From a virus, in the IMG/VR virus record IMGVR_UViG_3300037349_000137, positions 1 to 23,111 of that record: a stretch of DNA of 23,111 nt; one strand, written 5' to 3'. This document shows, one piece after another, positions 8,115 to 15,192 of the stretch. Every line of letters begins with the position of its first letter. Position 1 is the first letter of the stretch. The notes beneath the pieces were generated by a model. It was not told where the DNA came from, did not search any database, and saw only the letters and a list, made by a program, of their open reading frames with translations. Both the position numbers and the translations under genes were made by a program.

Positions 8115-8447
8115 TTACTTCTTTCCCAGCTTGCCACGCTTACCGTTAGTGTCCGATGCAGCTCCGTCAGAGTCCCCCTGCCCCGTGCCATCGTCGACTG
8201 CGCCATCGACAGTAGCGCCGCCCGACGTGGGGTCGCCATCGACAGTAGCGCCGCCCGACGTGGGGTCGCCATCGGCAGGCGCCACAGGCACCGGGGCAGG
8301 GGGGAGGTGCGCCACATGGAAGCCGTGCGCACGCGCAGCTTCGAGATGGGCGTGTTCGATCATATATCCGCCGTCCTCATCGCGGTCGTGACCAACCGAA
8401 AGGGTGGCGTGCTTGTCCGTCATGTGCTTGACGCGAATACGGGTCAT
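8115..8447 (-). CDS. Low-complexity small protein after the capsid gene (110 aa)
   Basis: The product has a basic, folded-looking N-terminus of about 50 residues (TRIRVKHMTDKHATLSVGHD, then a histidine-rich helix). A proline-rich link PPAPVPVAPADG follows, then a disordered glycine-, aspartate- and threonine-rich part and a lysine-rich end (GKRGKLGKK). Two exact copies of an 11-residue unit, DGDPTSGGATV, come from a 33-base tandem repeat at 8202-8267. GGGGAC lies about 10 bases before the ATG. Small proteins at this spot, between capsid and connector, include head decoration and head completion proteins, but I do not recognise this one and do not assign a role. The gene is followed six bases later by the connector. 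Confidence 0.75.
   Translation of the reverse strand: MTRIRVKHMTDKHATLSVGHDRDEDGGYMIEHAHLEAARAHGFHVAHLPPAPVPVAPADGDPTSGGATVDGDPTSGGATVDGAVDDGTGQGDSDGAASDTNGKRGKLGKK
8202..8274. repeat. Tandem repeat, 33-base unit, 2.2 copies
   Basis: Two identical 33-base units at 8202-8234 and 8235-8267 are followed by seven bases of a third. The unit is a multiple of three and lies in frame, adding 11-residue repeats to the disordered C-terminal half of the 110-residue protein. Perfect identity suggests recent slippage or expansion. Confidence 0.9.
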
Positions 8448-8477
8448 TATGAAGTGTCCCCTGCTGAAAGCTCAAGT

Positions 8478-8505
8478 ATGGCCCCCGCCTTTCGGCAGGG
8501 ACCAT
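8478..8505 (-). promoter_or_regulatory. Strong RNA hairpin just after the major capsid gene
   Basis: In the minus-strand transcript, 12 bases pair with 12 bases around a GAAA tetraloop (bases 8493-8490). The arms are ATGGTCCCTGCC and GGCGGGGGCCAT, with ten Watson-Crick pairs and two G-U pairs. It begins 16 bases after the major capsid stop and lies before the 110-residue gene. The bases after it are not a clear T-run, so it is not a textbook intrinsic terminator. It may slow decay of the capsid message or partly stop polymerase so that capsid protein is made in excess. The structure is seen; the function is inferred. Confidence 0.7.
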
Positions 8506-8521
8506 CCTTCAGCCGCCAGCG

Positions 8522-10171
8522 TTAGCCGTTGCCGATGTTGGTGACGATGCCCATGGCGAACGGCGCGTAGACCGCGAGCGCCTCTTGGGCATAGATGCCG
8601 TAATACTGCACGCGCGTGGTCTTTGGCCAGACTTCGGCATAGTAGTCCTGCCGTGTCTGCACGACCGCGACCTCTGGCGTCGCATTGGAGATGTACCAAG
8701 GCGGCAGCTTTTCCGCCCACCCGACCATCGTACCGGCGACGAGGTTGGGGTGGATCTTGATGGGGATACGCATACCGCCGTCGGCGGTAAACGGGTTGAA
8801 GTAGAAAGCGATGACGCCAGCCGCCGTGAGCTTGTACTCGACCATACCCTCCTGATCCGCCTCGACGTTGTAGCGCAGTAGCGGGGCGGAGGCGTTGGTC
8901 AACACCTTTTTGGTGATGTTGATGAGTTCTTGGCTGTTGACGTAGATGACCGTCGGGCTGATACGATAGTTGTCCCACATGGACTTCAGCATATTGTCGA
9001 TCTCGACGACGCCGCCCGCGCCGGACGCCGTCAAGGGGGTGCCGGTGCCGGCCGTGCCGGTGGCCTGCACCGCAACGTAAGCGTTGGTACCGCTGCCAAA
9101 GGCGGTGCTGAGCAGTCCGTTGAAAGCGACACCGGGATTGGCGGAGTTATCCGCCGAGATCGCCGTCAACGGCTGACGACCGGTCACCAACGGGGCGCCA
9201 ATCGACACGCTGTTGATGGTGGTGATCGCCTGCAACGTCTCCGAGCCGACGGCACTTCCGACAAACCACGCATAGCCAACGGCGCCGGTGACTGCAGTAA
9301 CGGTGCCCGTCAGGAACTGCCCCGACGTCACGGCCTGGGTGGTGGTGGTCGACTTGTTGGAGCTGCCACCGTTGAGGGTGTACTGCTTGCCGTCGTTGCC
9401 CGTGATGTTGAGCTGGGTGGCGACACCACCGGCAAGGCTGCTGTTGAGGAAGCCTTCCTGTGTCAACGCCACGACGCCCACCGAGTACGTGCCGGTGGTC
9501 AACGTCGCTGTCGTGCCGCTCGCCGCGAGCGTCGGCACGGCCGGTGTACCGAGCTGGATACCGCCGCCGTTGCCGCCGGACACGACGCCCGCGTTGCCGC
9601 CAAGCAGCGCAGCCTCCTCCTTGACGAACATTTTCAGCAGGAGGCGCAGTTGCACCATCGCATCTTCGTCTTCAAAACCTTGGGCGGCGAAGCGCGCCTC
9701 CTCGGTCAAGCTGTCTTCCTCGCCGAGTGTCGCATAGGGCAGGGTGACGTTGACGGCGTTGTATGACATGGAAGCCGAGCGCTGTCCTTCCGGCACCCAA
9801 CCCATGTAGGGAAAGCCGGAGCCGATCGTGGCGAGGATGGCCTTCCAGTGCGCGGAGTCGCCGGGGAACTTGCGCTGATCGCGCGGGATGCTGTTGCGCA
9901 ACGGTGTGACCGTCGGGAACAGATTGAGCGCCGGTGCCCGGAGATCATAATAGGTCAGGCCCGTGGACAGGCTGACCGACTTCTTGAACTCCTCACCCAT
10001 GTTATCGGGGTCGAGGGGATTGCTGAACGCCGCCTTGAAAAGATCCAGGGTGGTGCCCGCCGTATCCCGATCCATGTGCCCAAGGCGGTGCGGGTCAGGC
10101 GATTGCGTGCCGTTGATGGCCACCATCGTGCGGTTGATCGCCGCGCCGCGGGGCAGTTTGCTCTTAGCCAT
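8522..10171 (-). CDS. Major capsid protein, HK97-like, with Ig-like insert
   Basis: The 549-residue product is the capsid subunit. Start ATG 10171 is chosen over upstream codons because AAGGAG lies eight bases before it (10185-10180). Residues 1-205 carry the N-terminal arm and E-loop-like region (LRAPALNLFPTVTPLRNSIP, then EDSLTEEARFAAQGFEDED). Residues 385-549 carry the rest of the fold (ISPTVIYVNSQELINITKKVL, then IKIHPNLVAGTMVGWAEKLPPWY and VVQTRQDYYAEVWP). Between them, about 210-335, is a threonine- and glycine-rich beta segment that looks like an Ig or fibronectin type III-like domain (GTYSVGVVALTQEGFLNSS). Such inserts usually stick out of the shell. It directly follows the protease-scaffold gene. 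The HK97 fold is inferred from gene order and pattern. Confidence 0.92.
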   Translation of the reverse strand: MAKSKLPRGAAINRTMVAINGTQSPDPHRLGHMDRDTAGTTLDLFKAAFSNPLDPDNMGEEFKKSVSLSTGLTYYDLRAPALNLFPTVTPLRNSIPRDQRKFPGDSAHWKAILATIGSGFPYMGWVPEGQRSASMSYNAVNVTLPYATLGEEDSLTEEARFAAQGFEDEDAMVQLRLLLKMFVKEEAALLGGNAGVVSGGNGGGIQLGTPAVPTLAASGTTATLTTGTYSVGVVALTQEGFLNSSLAGGVATQLNITGNDGKQYTLNGGSSNKSTTTTQAVTSGQFLTGTVTAVTGAVGYAWFVGSAVGSETLQAITTINSVSIGAPLVTGRQPLTAISADNSANPGVAFNGLLSTAFGSGTNAYVAVQATGTAGTGTPLTASGAGGVVEIDNMLKSMWDNYRISPTVIYVNSQELINITKKVLTNASAPLLRYNVEADQEGMVEYKLTAAGVIAFYFNPFTADGGMRIPIKIHPNLVAGTMVGWAEKLPPWYISNATPEVAVVQTRQDYYAEVWPKTTRVQYYGIYAQEALAVYAPFAMGIVTNIGNG

Positions 10172-10255
10172 ATAAAAGGCTCCTTGCTCTAGTGCGCCGT
10201 TGCCCATGCGGCGAAGGTGCTTGACCCGTTTAGGCACACGGGGTTTGGGTGCGGT

Positions 10256-13024
10256 TTAGAACCGCCCGCCGGGGGCGGGGATCGACCGATGGCCGGCAAG
10301 CTGTAGGAGCGCCTCAGCGCGCTCATGACCAGCCGGGACGTGCTCGAGGATTGCGTCGACCGTGGTACCAGCATCCGACGATTTCGTAATCGCCGTCATG
10401 CCGGGGCCGACGACAGGCGACGGTAGCGGCTGCCTTTCGAGCATCTCCAGGCGCTTGGTCAACGCCGTAACGCTCGTGACAAGCTCGCCCTCCCGTTTGC
10501 GCATGGCAACAACATCACCAATGAGCGGTTGTGTGCGCGCAATCATTTTCGTGAGCGAGGTCAAAGCGACGTCGCGCTCCTCCGTAAGTGACTTGACCAC
10601 GGCCGTATTGGGTGTCCGTGCCGCCAGCGTCGACGCGAACTTTTCGAGAGCGTCAGCCAACCGCTTGCGGTCCCCGCGCTGGTCCGCCGACATACCCTTG
10701 GCAGTCGTCACGCTTGCGCGCAGCGCCTGCGCAATCGACATTGGCCACCGGGCAGCCTTGGCAGCGCGCTCGATAACCAACACCTCCGTTTCGCCGCCCC
10801 TGACCTCGACGTCGGTATCGTCGATGAGTTCCTCGGTCTCCTCGGCGACGATGGCAACCAACAGTTCCGCGCCTTGCGACAGCCACGCCTGGATTTTGGC
10901 CGGCAGGTCGCTCGACGTATCACCCTCGAAAAACTGCTCCATGGCGCTGTTTTGCTGCATGTAGCGAATTTCGTCGAGCATATGCGCCAGGCACGCCACG
11001 GCGTGCATGCCCTTAGCGGTGTCGCCGCCGAGCGCCTTCAGCAGCGCCGCACGCCGCACTGACTTCTCCGCCTTGGTCGCCTTGCCGCAATGGGGGCACT
11101 TGTCGGTATGCTCCTCGATTGCTTTGTCGCAAGACGCGCACTTCATATCGGACTTGGCCACTTTCTTGGTCGATCCTTCCCAGTCTTCCGGCAGCATGTC
11201 GGTTGCACCGAGGTCCTTGGCTCGAGCGATGATATGCGCCTTGGCCTTGGCCTTGTCCTTGGCGCGACCGTATGCGTGTACGGCGTCCTCCAGATCCGTT
11301 TTGGTCTCGATCGGAAAGGACCCATCGGGCAGCGCATGACCCTTGTCGGCAAGCGCCTGCCGCTCCTTGTCGGTAAAATCGCGCTTGCCAAACCAGCCGT
11401 AGTCGAACGTGCCATTAACGAACCCATCACCGGTCTTCACAAGAGCGGTCGCCGGCAACACCTTCTCCGACATGTTGCCGGTATGCGCCTCATAACCCGC
11501 CTTTTCTTTTTCGTGGTGACCAGCCATTTCACGATATCCATCCGCGATGGCGCCGTGGTGTGCAGCGGCGGCACGATGACCGTCTGCCTCATCCTTGGCT
11601 TTGGTGGCAACCTCATGCTCGCCGCTGGTGTGCGCCTCCATGGCGCGCCCCTCGGCAATCTTGGCATCTGACGTATGCTGATCGCGCACCGCATCATGTG
11701 CCGTCGCCCAATGGCGCGCTGCCTCCGCTTCCGCCGAATGGTCGACCACCGGCGGGTCATCGCCTTCCGCGTAGGGTCCGCCGCCAACCTTCTGCAGTAC
11801 CGGCCAGGACAGGGGGGATGACAACACAAGCGCCTTGACAGCCTTGTCCGACTTCGCCTCGCGCTCGTGGTGCGCTTTCAGCGCCTTGAACCGGTCCGCC
11901 ATCATGTGGTGACGCGCGGCAATGGCGCGGTGCGCCTTGGCGGCAGCCTCGTGCTTGTTGGCGCCCGCCTCGTCGCCAAGATCTCGCGCCTTCTTGGCGG
12001 ACGCCATGAGCGACGACGCGGCGGCGTCGTGCTTCTTGGCAAAGGCATCGTGGTCGGAGCCGCGCTTGGCGGCATCGTCCGCCGCCTGCGCATGGTCCAT
12101 ACCCTCGCTCTTCACCACACCGGACGCGAGCGCCGTGGAACTGTCGATCATAGCCAGCAGCGCCTCAGCCTGCTCCGCCGCGGCATGCGCCGCCGTCTTC
12201 GTCGTCATGTCAACGTGCTCCTCGTGCTGGGCAGCCAAGGCCGAGTATTGGGCTGCGTTCTGCCTGTGCTGCTCGGCAAGGCGCGTGCTGCCGTGCTCGA
12301 GCTGGCGGTGAATAGTCTCGGTTGTCGGGTCGCCGTCTTTTTGCGCGCGCTCGGCGATGCCGCGGTGACGGTCTGCCGCCTTAACAGCGCCTTCCGCCAT
12401 TTCCTGATGTCGTTCCGCCTCCGCTCGCGCATCCGCTGCCGCCTTGGTATGCGTCGACAACTTGCCGTCGGCAGAGCGCGGTTGCGCACGTTTCTCGAAG
12501 TCGGTCTGCATGCACTTGGAAGCTTCATCCTTGCCCGTGTGCTGGTGCGTGCGGTCAAAGCACGCCCACACCTGTACCGGCTGCGGCCACAACGCGCCTT
12601 CCGCGCGCTTGACAAGTTGGATGGTCGCTTCCGGATTTGCCGGCCGGTCGACAAGGCTGATCTCATGCAGATCGAGCGCCGTGATGATCGTACGGTCGTT
12701 GGGGTCGCGCGCCGTGACCTTGCCGCCGATCGAGAAGCCCTTGTAGACGCCCTTTTTGACCTTGAGCCAGGCTGTGTCGTCAACGACGTGCGCACCGAGC
12801 CACAACCCGTTGCCGTCCATAACAGCCTCTTGTGCCGTACCGACCGCCGAAGGCTGGTGCATTTCGCGGATGTTGGCGAAGCGCATGTAGTCGGGCAGCG
12901 CTCGCTCCAGCGCAGCGTGGCGCACAATCTCGCCCTGCTGGTCGCGTTTTTCCGTGGACGCGTAGCCAAAGACGAGGCGTTGCTCCTCGTCGATCTTCAT
13001 GATTGCGGCGTAGATGGGTATCAT
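10256..13024 (-). CDS. Fused prohead protease and scaffold, with zinc ribbon and DUF6582-like domain
   Basis: The 922-residue protein begins with a prohead protease domain (about 1-140). It has FGYASTEKRDQQGE, a likely catalytic histidine in REMHQPSAVG (His56) and a likely catalytic serine in EISLVDRPANPEA (Ser123). Three alanine- and histidine-rich helical blocks follow (about 190-285, 305-395, 425-515). Then come a DUF6582-like segment (about 535-610, KRDFTDKERQALADKGHALP), a four-cysteine zinc ribbon (Cys629, 632, 643, 646) and a helical C-terminus with a heptad-like stretch near 800-865. The fusion fits a self-cleaving scaffold encoded just before its capsid protein. The ATG has GAGGT seven bases upstream, formed in part by the previous gene's stop region. 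It is much longer than simple prohead proteases of about 200 residues. Confidence 0.88.
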   Translation of the reverse strand: MIPIYAAIMKIDEEQRLVFGYASTEKRDQQGEIVRHAALERALPDYMRFANIREMHQPSAVGTAQEAVMDGNGLWLGAHVVDDTAWLKVKKGVYKGFSIGGKVTARDPNDRTIITALDLHEISLVDRPANPEATIQLVKRAEGALWPQPVQVWACFDRTHQHTGKDEASKCMQTDFEKRAQPRSADGKLSTHTKAAADARAEAERHQEMAEGAVKAADRHRGIAERAQKDGDPTTETIHRQLEHGSTRLAEQHRQNAAQYSALAAQHEEHVDMTTKTAAHAAAEQAEALLAMIDSSTALASGVVKSEGMDHAQAADDAAKRGSDHDAFAKKHDAAASSLMASAKKARDLGDEAGANKHEAAAKAHRAIAARHHMMADRFKALKAHHEREAKSDKAVKALVLSSPLSWPVLQKVGGGPYAEGDDPPVVDHSAEAEAARHWATAHDAVRDQHTSDAKIAEGRAMEAHTSGEHEVATKAKDEADGHRAAAAHHGAIADGYREMAGHHEKEKAGYEAHTGNMSEKVLPATALVKTGDGFVNGTFDYGWFGKRDFTDKERQALADKGHALPDGSFPIETKTDLEDAVHAYGRAKDKAKAKAHIIARAKDLGATDMLPEDWEGSTKKVAKSDMKCASCDKAIEEHTDKCPHCGKATKAEKSVRRAALLKALGGDTAKGMHAVACLAHMLDEIRYMQQNSAMEQFFEGDTSSDLPAKIQAWLSQGAELLVAIVAEETEELIDDTDVEVRGGETEVLVIERAAKAARWPMSIAQALRASVTTAKGMSADQRGDRKRLADALEKFASTLAARTPNTAVVKSLTEERDVALTSLTKMIARTQPLIGDVVAMRKREGELVTSVTALTKRLEMLERQPLPSPVVGPGMTAITKSSDAGTTVDAILEHVPAGHERAEALLQLAGHRSIPAPGGRF

Positions 13025-13029
13025 TACCG

Positions 13030-13275
13030 TTACCTCGTGTTACCGGCGCCACCTGCCGTCGCCTTGGCGCGCTCTTGACTTTTCGCCAAGAGCTCGAAAT
13101 CAAACGGGTTGAGGGTCAGCATGTTAAAACGCACGCCCTTGACCGGTACGCCGATGGTGCCGCCGCAAAGGATGAATTCCTTGCCGTCCTGTCGCCACCA
13201 GAACATCTGCTGCCCCACCGGTATGGTTTCGTCCTCGCGTACAAGGACAGAACCGACCTCGATCTGCTTAGGCAT
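13030..13275 (-). CDS. Small conserved-looking head-region protein (81 aa)
   Basis: Start ATG 13275 is preferred because GGAGG lies nine bases before it and the protein begins cleanly, MPKQIEVGSVLVREDETIP. It continues with strands (MFWWRQDGKEFILCGGTIG, VKGVRFNMLTLNPFDFELL) and ends in a basic helix. The fold looks like a small beta-barrel, without signal or membrane segment. The stop at 13030 lies five bases before the protease-scaffold ATG, and its start overlaps the stop of the upstream small gene by eight bases. I do not recognise a family. It is translated as part of the portal-to-capsid operon, so a head-related role is likely by position only. Confidence 0.75.
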   Translation of the reverse strand: MPKQIEVGSVLVREDETIPVGQQMFWWRQDGKEFILCGGTIGVPVKGVRFNMLTLNPFDFELLAKSQERAKATAGGAGNTR

Positions 13276-13529
13276 ACGCCAGATCCTCCGGGGTAATCGA
13301 CGCGGCACCTGGCAACTGCCCCAATGCTTTTTCGTGCTCGGCAATCGACAAGTTGCGCAGCTCGCGCACGGGCGAAAGCAAGATCCTTCTCGTGCACTAC
13401 AATCTCGGCATTGGTCATCCCAAGGGACGATTGCAGCGACCGCATCGACCGCTCAACAGCCTGGCGCGGCGTGACAACCTGTGTCAGCTTTTCACCGTGG
13501 CTGTTCGTAACCTCATTTTCCACACCCAT
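13268..13529 (-). CDS. Small gene needing a +1 frameshift to read through (about 86 aa)
   Basis: The start is clear: ATG 13529-13527 with GGAGGGG seven bases upstream, giving MGVENEVTNSHGEKLTQVVT and a helical TPRQAVERSMRSLQSSLG. In that frame, sensible coding lasts to about residue 50 (EIVVHEKDLAF) and then runs across the next gene to 13116. In the +1 frame, the same stretch continues well, SPVRELRNLSIAEHEKALG, then QLPGAASITPEDLAYA, and stops at 13268, eight bases past the next start. The +1 frame has a TAG just upstream of the crossover, so the switch must lie at about 13360-13390. The cause may be programmed shifting, a real mutation or a sequence error. Alternatively, the second half starts on its own at GTG (VRELRNL). 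Function unknown. Confidence 0.6.
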
Positions 13530-13554
13530 CAATCAACCCCTCCGTTGGCGGGTG

Positions 13555-13575
13555 CCCATGCGGCGAGCGCATGGG
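13555..13575 (-). promoter_or_regulatory. Hairpin between glycosyltransferase and next gene
   Basis: A perfect 8-base stem, CCCATGCG with CGCATGGG, surrounds a five-base loop in the 68-base gap after the glycosyltransferase stop. No T-run follows, so it is not a standard terminator. It lies about 20 bases before the ribosome-binding site of the 13529 gene and may shape the message ends. The structure is seen; the role is unknown. Confidence 0.45.
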
Positions 13576-13597
13576 GCAGCACCAATGTGCTTGTAGA

Positions 13598-15007
13598 CTA
13601 TGCCGCGCGCTCACACCCGCGGGGCAGGGTCAGCGGCATAGCAATAACTTCCCTCAGCCGTTCAAACACCGGCGCCCATTCGCCCGCGGTGTCCTGCTTA
13701 ATGAGTTGCATTGATGGGTACAGCGGCGTACGCGAGAGGTCTTTGCCCCAACGCCACCGCCAACACGGATCGACCGGGAGCAGTACAATTGTTGGCACGC
13801 CCAAAGCACCGGCGAGGTGCGCCACCGACGTATCCACAGACACGACAAGGTCGAGCGACTGTATCGCCACCGCCGTATCGGCAAAATCTTTGAACGTCGC
13901 GCCCCAATCAGGGACCAGCGCCCGCGCACCGGACGTTACAATCTCCTGCGCCGCCGGGCCGACCTGCAGCGATACCACATCGACGCCATTGATACCGGCG
14001 AGCTCGATAAACGGCCGTATCGACAGTGACCGGTGGATGGCTACCTCGAGACCTGACCGACCCGACTCCCATATGACCCCAACACGCATCCCGCCACATG
14101 GCGCCGGCTTGACCGTCGGCACTGCATCAGGTGCAAGGCGGAAATACGGGTCGGACGGCAGTGTCTCCACCGTCGCGCCAAGCTGCAGCGGCAGCGACAT
14201 CATCGACACGTGGTAGTCGATTGGCTCATCGAACGTGCTGACGTCGTGTGGGACGACCCTATCAACACACGGCATCCAACCAATCAACCGGCGCAGTTCG
14301 ACTGGCATGGCAACCAACAGTCGGCACCCAAGCGCCTTGGCCAACGGCAGATACCGAGCCCACATGAGGGTATCGCCGAAGCCTTGCTCATGGTGCACCA
14401 GAAGCGTCTTGCCGACGATATCCTGCCCCGTCCACTTGGTAGCCTGCACTTTCGAAGACGCGTGTGCCACGATATGACCGTTCCATCGTATCTCGTGCGC
14501 CTCGAGACCTTCTTTTAGCCTTCCAAGGTCAAGCAGCGCATAAGACCGGTCATACGGCAGGTTTGGATGCGGCGTGCCGTGGCTCAGCGCAATGCCGCGG
14601 TCAAACGCTGCCAGCGCCTCCTCATTGCGCCCAAGCGCACGCAGCAAAAGGCCCTTGTTGTGCCACAGCCCCGAAAAGTCCGGGACGATCGCCTCCGCCC
14701 GTTGAAACATCTCAAGCGCATCATCAAAACGGCGCGCACGCCAATACACGTTGCCGAGGTTGGTCTCGGCATACCCCGGCATGGCACCGGAGGCGATGAA
14801 ACGTAGACCAAGCGCAATCGCCGCCGCGTATTGCCGTGCGTTGACGCAGATAACAGACAGGTTGCACAGCGCACCGCATGTCGGATCAAGCTCCAGCGCC
14901 TTCTCAAAGCGCTGCCGCGCCTCCACATGCCTCCCCTTGGCATCGAGATTGGCGCCATCCTGACACAGCAACTTGGCGAGTGTCGCGGGCGGAATAGTGG
15001 CACTCAT
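13598..15007 (-). CDS. TPR-repeat glycosyltransferase (GT-B fold, GT9/OGT-like)
   Basis: The 469-residue protein has TPR repeats over about residues 10-175 (for example GRHVEARQRFEKALELDP, ARRFDDALEMFQRAEAIVP, GRNEEALAAFDRGIAL). A GT-B type transferase domain follows. Its motifs include LLVHHEQGFGDTLMWARYLP (about 202-221) and SLDLVVSVDTSVAHLAGALG (384-403), then VPTIVLLP and WRWRWG (416-421). The second is a nucleotide-sugar site motif of GT9 and TPR-linked transferases. Known relatives move a sugar to protein or lipopolysaccharide; the substrate here is not shown. Start ATG 15007 overlaps the preceding microprotein stop (ATGA), so it is co-translated with head genes. Modification of a virion protein is a reasonable inference. 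No signal peptide or membrane segment is seen. Confidence 0.88.
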   Translation of the reverse strand: MSATIPPATLAKLLCQDGANLDAKGRHVEARQRFEKALELDPTCGALCNLSVICVNARQYAAAIALGLRFIASGAMPGYAETNLGNVYWRARRFDDALEMFQRAEAIVPDFSGLWHNKGLLLRALGRNEEALAAFDRGIALSHGTPHPNLPYDRSYALLDLGRLKEGLEAHEIRWNGHIVAHASSKVQATKWTGQDIVGKTLLVHHEQGFGDTLMWARYLPLAKALGCRLLVAMPVELRRLIGWMPCVDRVVPHDVSTFDEPIDYHVSMMSLPLQLGATVETLPSDPYFRLAPDAVPTVKPAPCGGMRVGVIWESGRSGLEVAIHRSLSIRPFIELAGINGVDVVSLQVGPAAQEIVTSGARALVPDWGATFKDFADTAVAIQSLDLVVSVDTSVAHLAGALGVPTIVLLPVDPCWRWRWGKDLSRTPLYPSMQLIKQDTAGEWAPVFERLREVIAMPLTLPRGCERAA

Positions 15008-15192
15008 ATGTGTGCCTCCGATACCTTGCGCAACACATCATCCGGTGTGACAGGGGGGCGTGTATCGAAAAACTCGATCCTCACAAGGCGTCCATCCGCG
15101 CCATACTGATAGGCAGATACCTGCGGACAGCGAACACCGTTAGGGTGGATGTTGCCGCAGAAATGACAACAATCTGACGCGATTTGGAGCAT
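15004..15192 (-). CDS. Zinc-knuckle-like microprotein (62 aa)
   Basis: A 62-residue protein has an N-terminal cysteine/histidine cluster, Cys9-x2-Cys12-x3-His16-x5-Cys22, preceded by Cys8. This spacing is close to the CCHC zinc knuckle. A strand pair (VSAYQYGADGRLVRIEFFD) and a short acidic tail follow. Similar very short proteins with CxxCG..H....CP and a V..I.Y...G...R.EF strand are common among phage head genes in my experience, but I know no proven function. Its ATG follows the Mu F-like stop with no gap (CTATGT on the plus strand), and its stop overlaps the glycosyltransferase start by four bases. Nucleic acid or protein binding is an inference from the metal site. Confidence 0.8.
   Translation of the reverse strand: MLQIASDCCHFCGNIHPNGVRCPQVSAYQYGADGRLVRIEFFDTRPPVTPDDVLRKVSEAHI

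Noticed and set aside
8202-8274. Short tandem repeat as a CRISPR array
   Set aside because: The 33-base units touch without spacers and lie in frame within a coding gene.
8930-9766. 278-codon plus-strand ORF opposite the major capsid gene
   Set aside because: Arginine- and glycine-rich shadow without a start signal; the capsid gene on the other strand is certain.
10216-10262. Small hairpins between the capsid start and the protease stop
   Set aside because: Stems of five or six pairs with no T-run. They could arise by chance in GC-rich DNA.
11867-13078. 403-codon plus-strand ORF opposite the protease-scaffold gene
   Set aside because: It is the reverse of a real gene with strong GC bias, rich in arginine, histidine and leucine with no motif. 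The minus-strand product has clear domains and a ribosome-binding site.
13353-14216. 287-codon plus-strand ORF opposite the glycosyltransferase start of gene block
   Set aside because: Serine- and arginine-rich, no ribosome-binding site, and opposite a gene with TPR and GT-B motifs.
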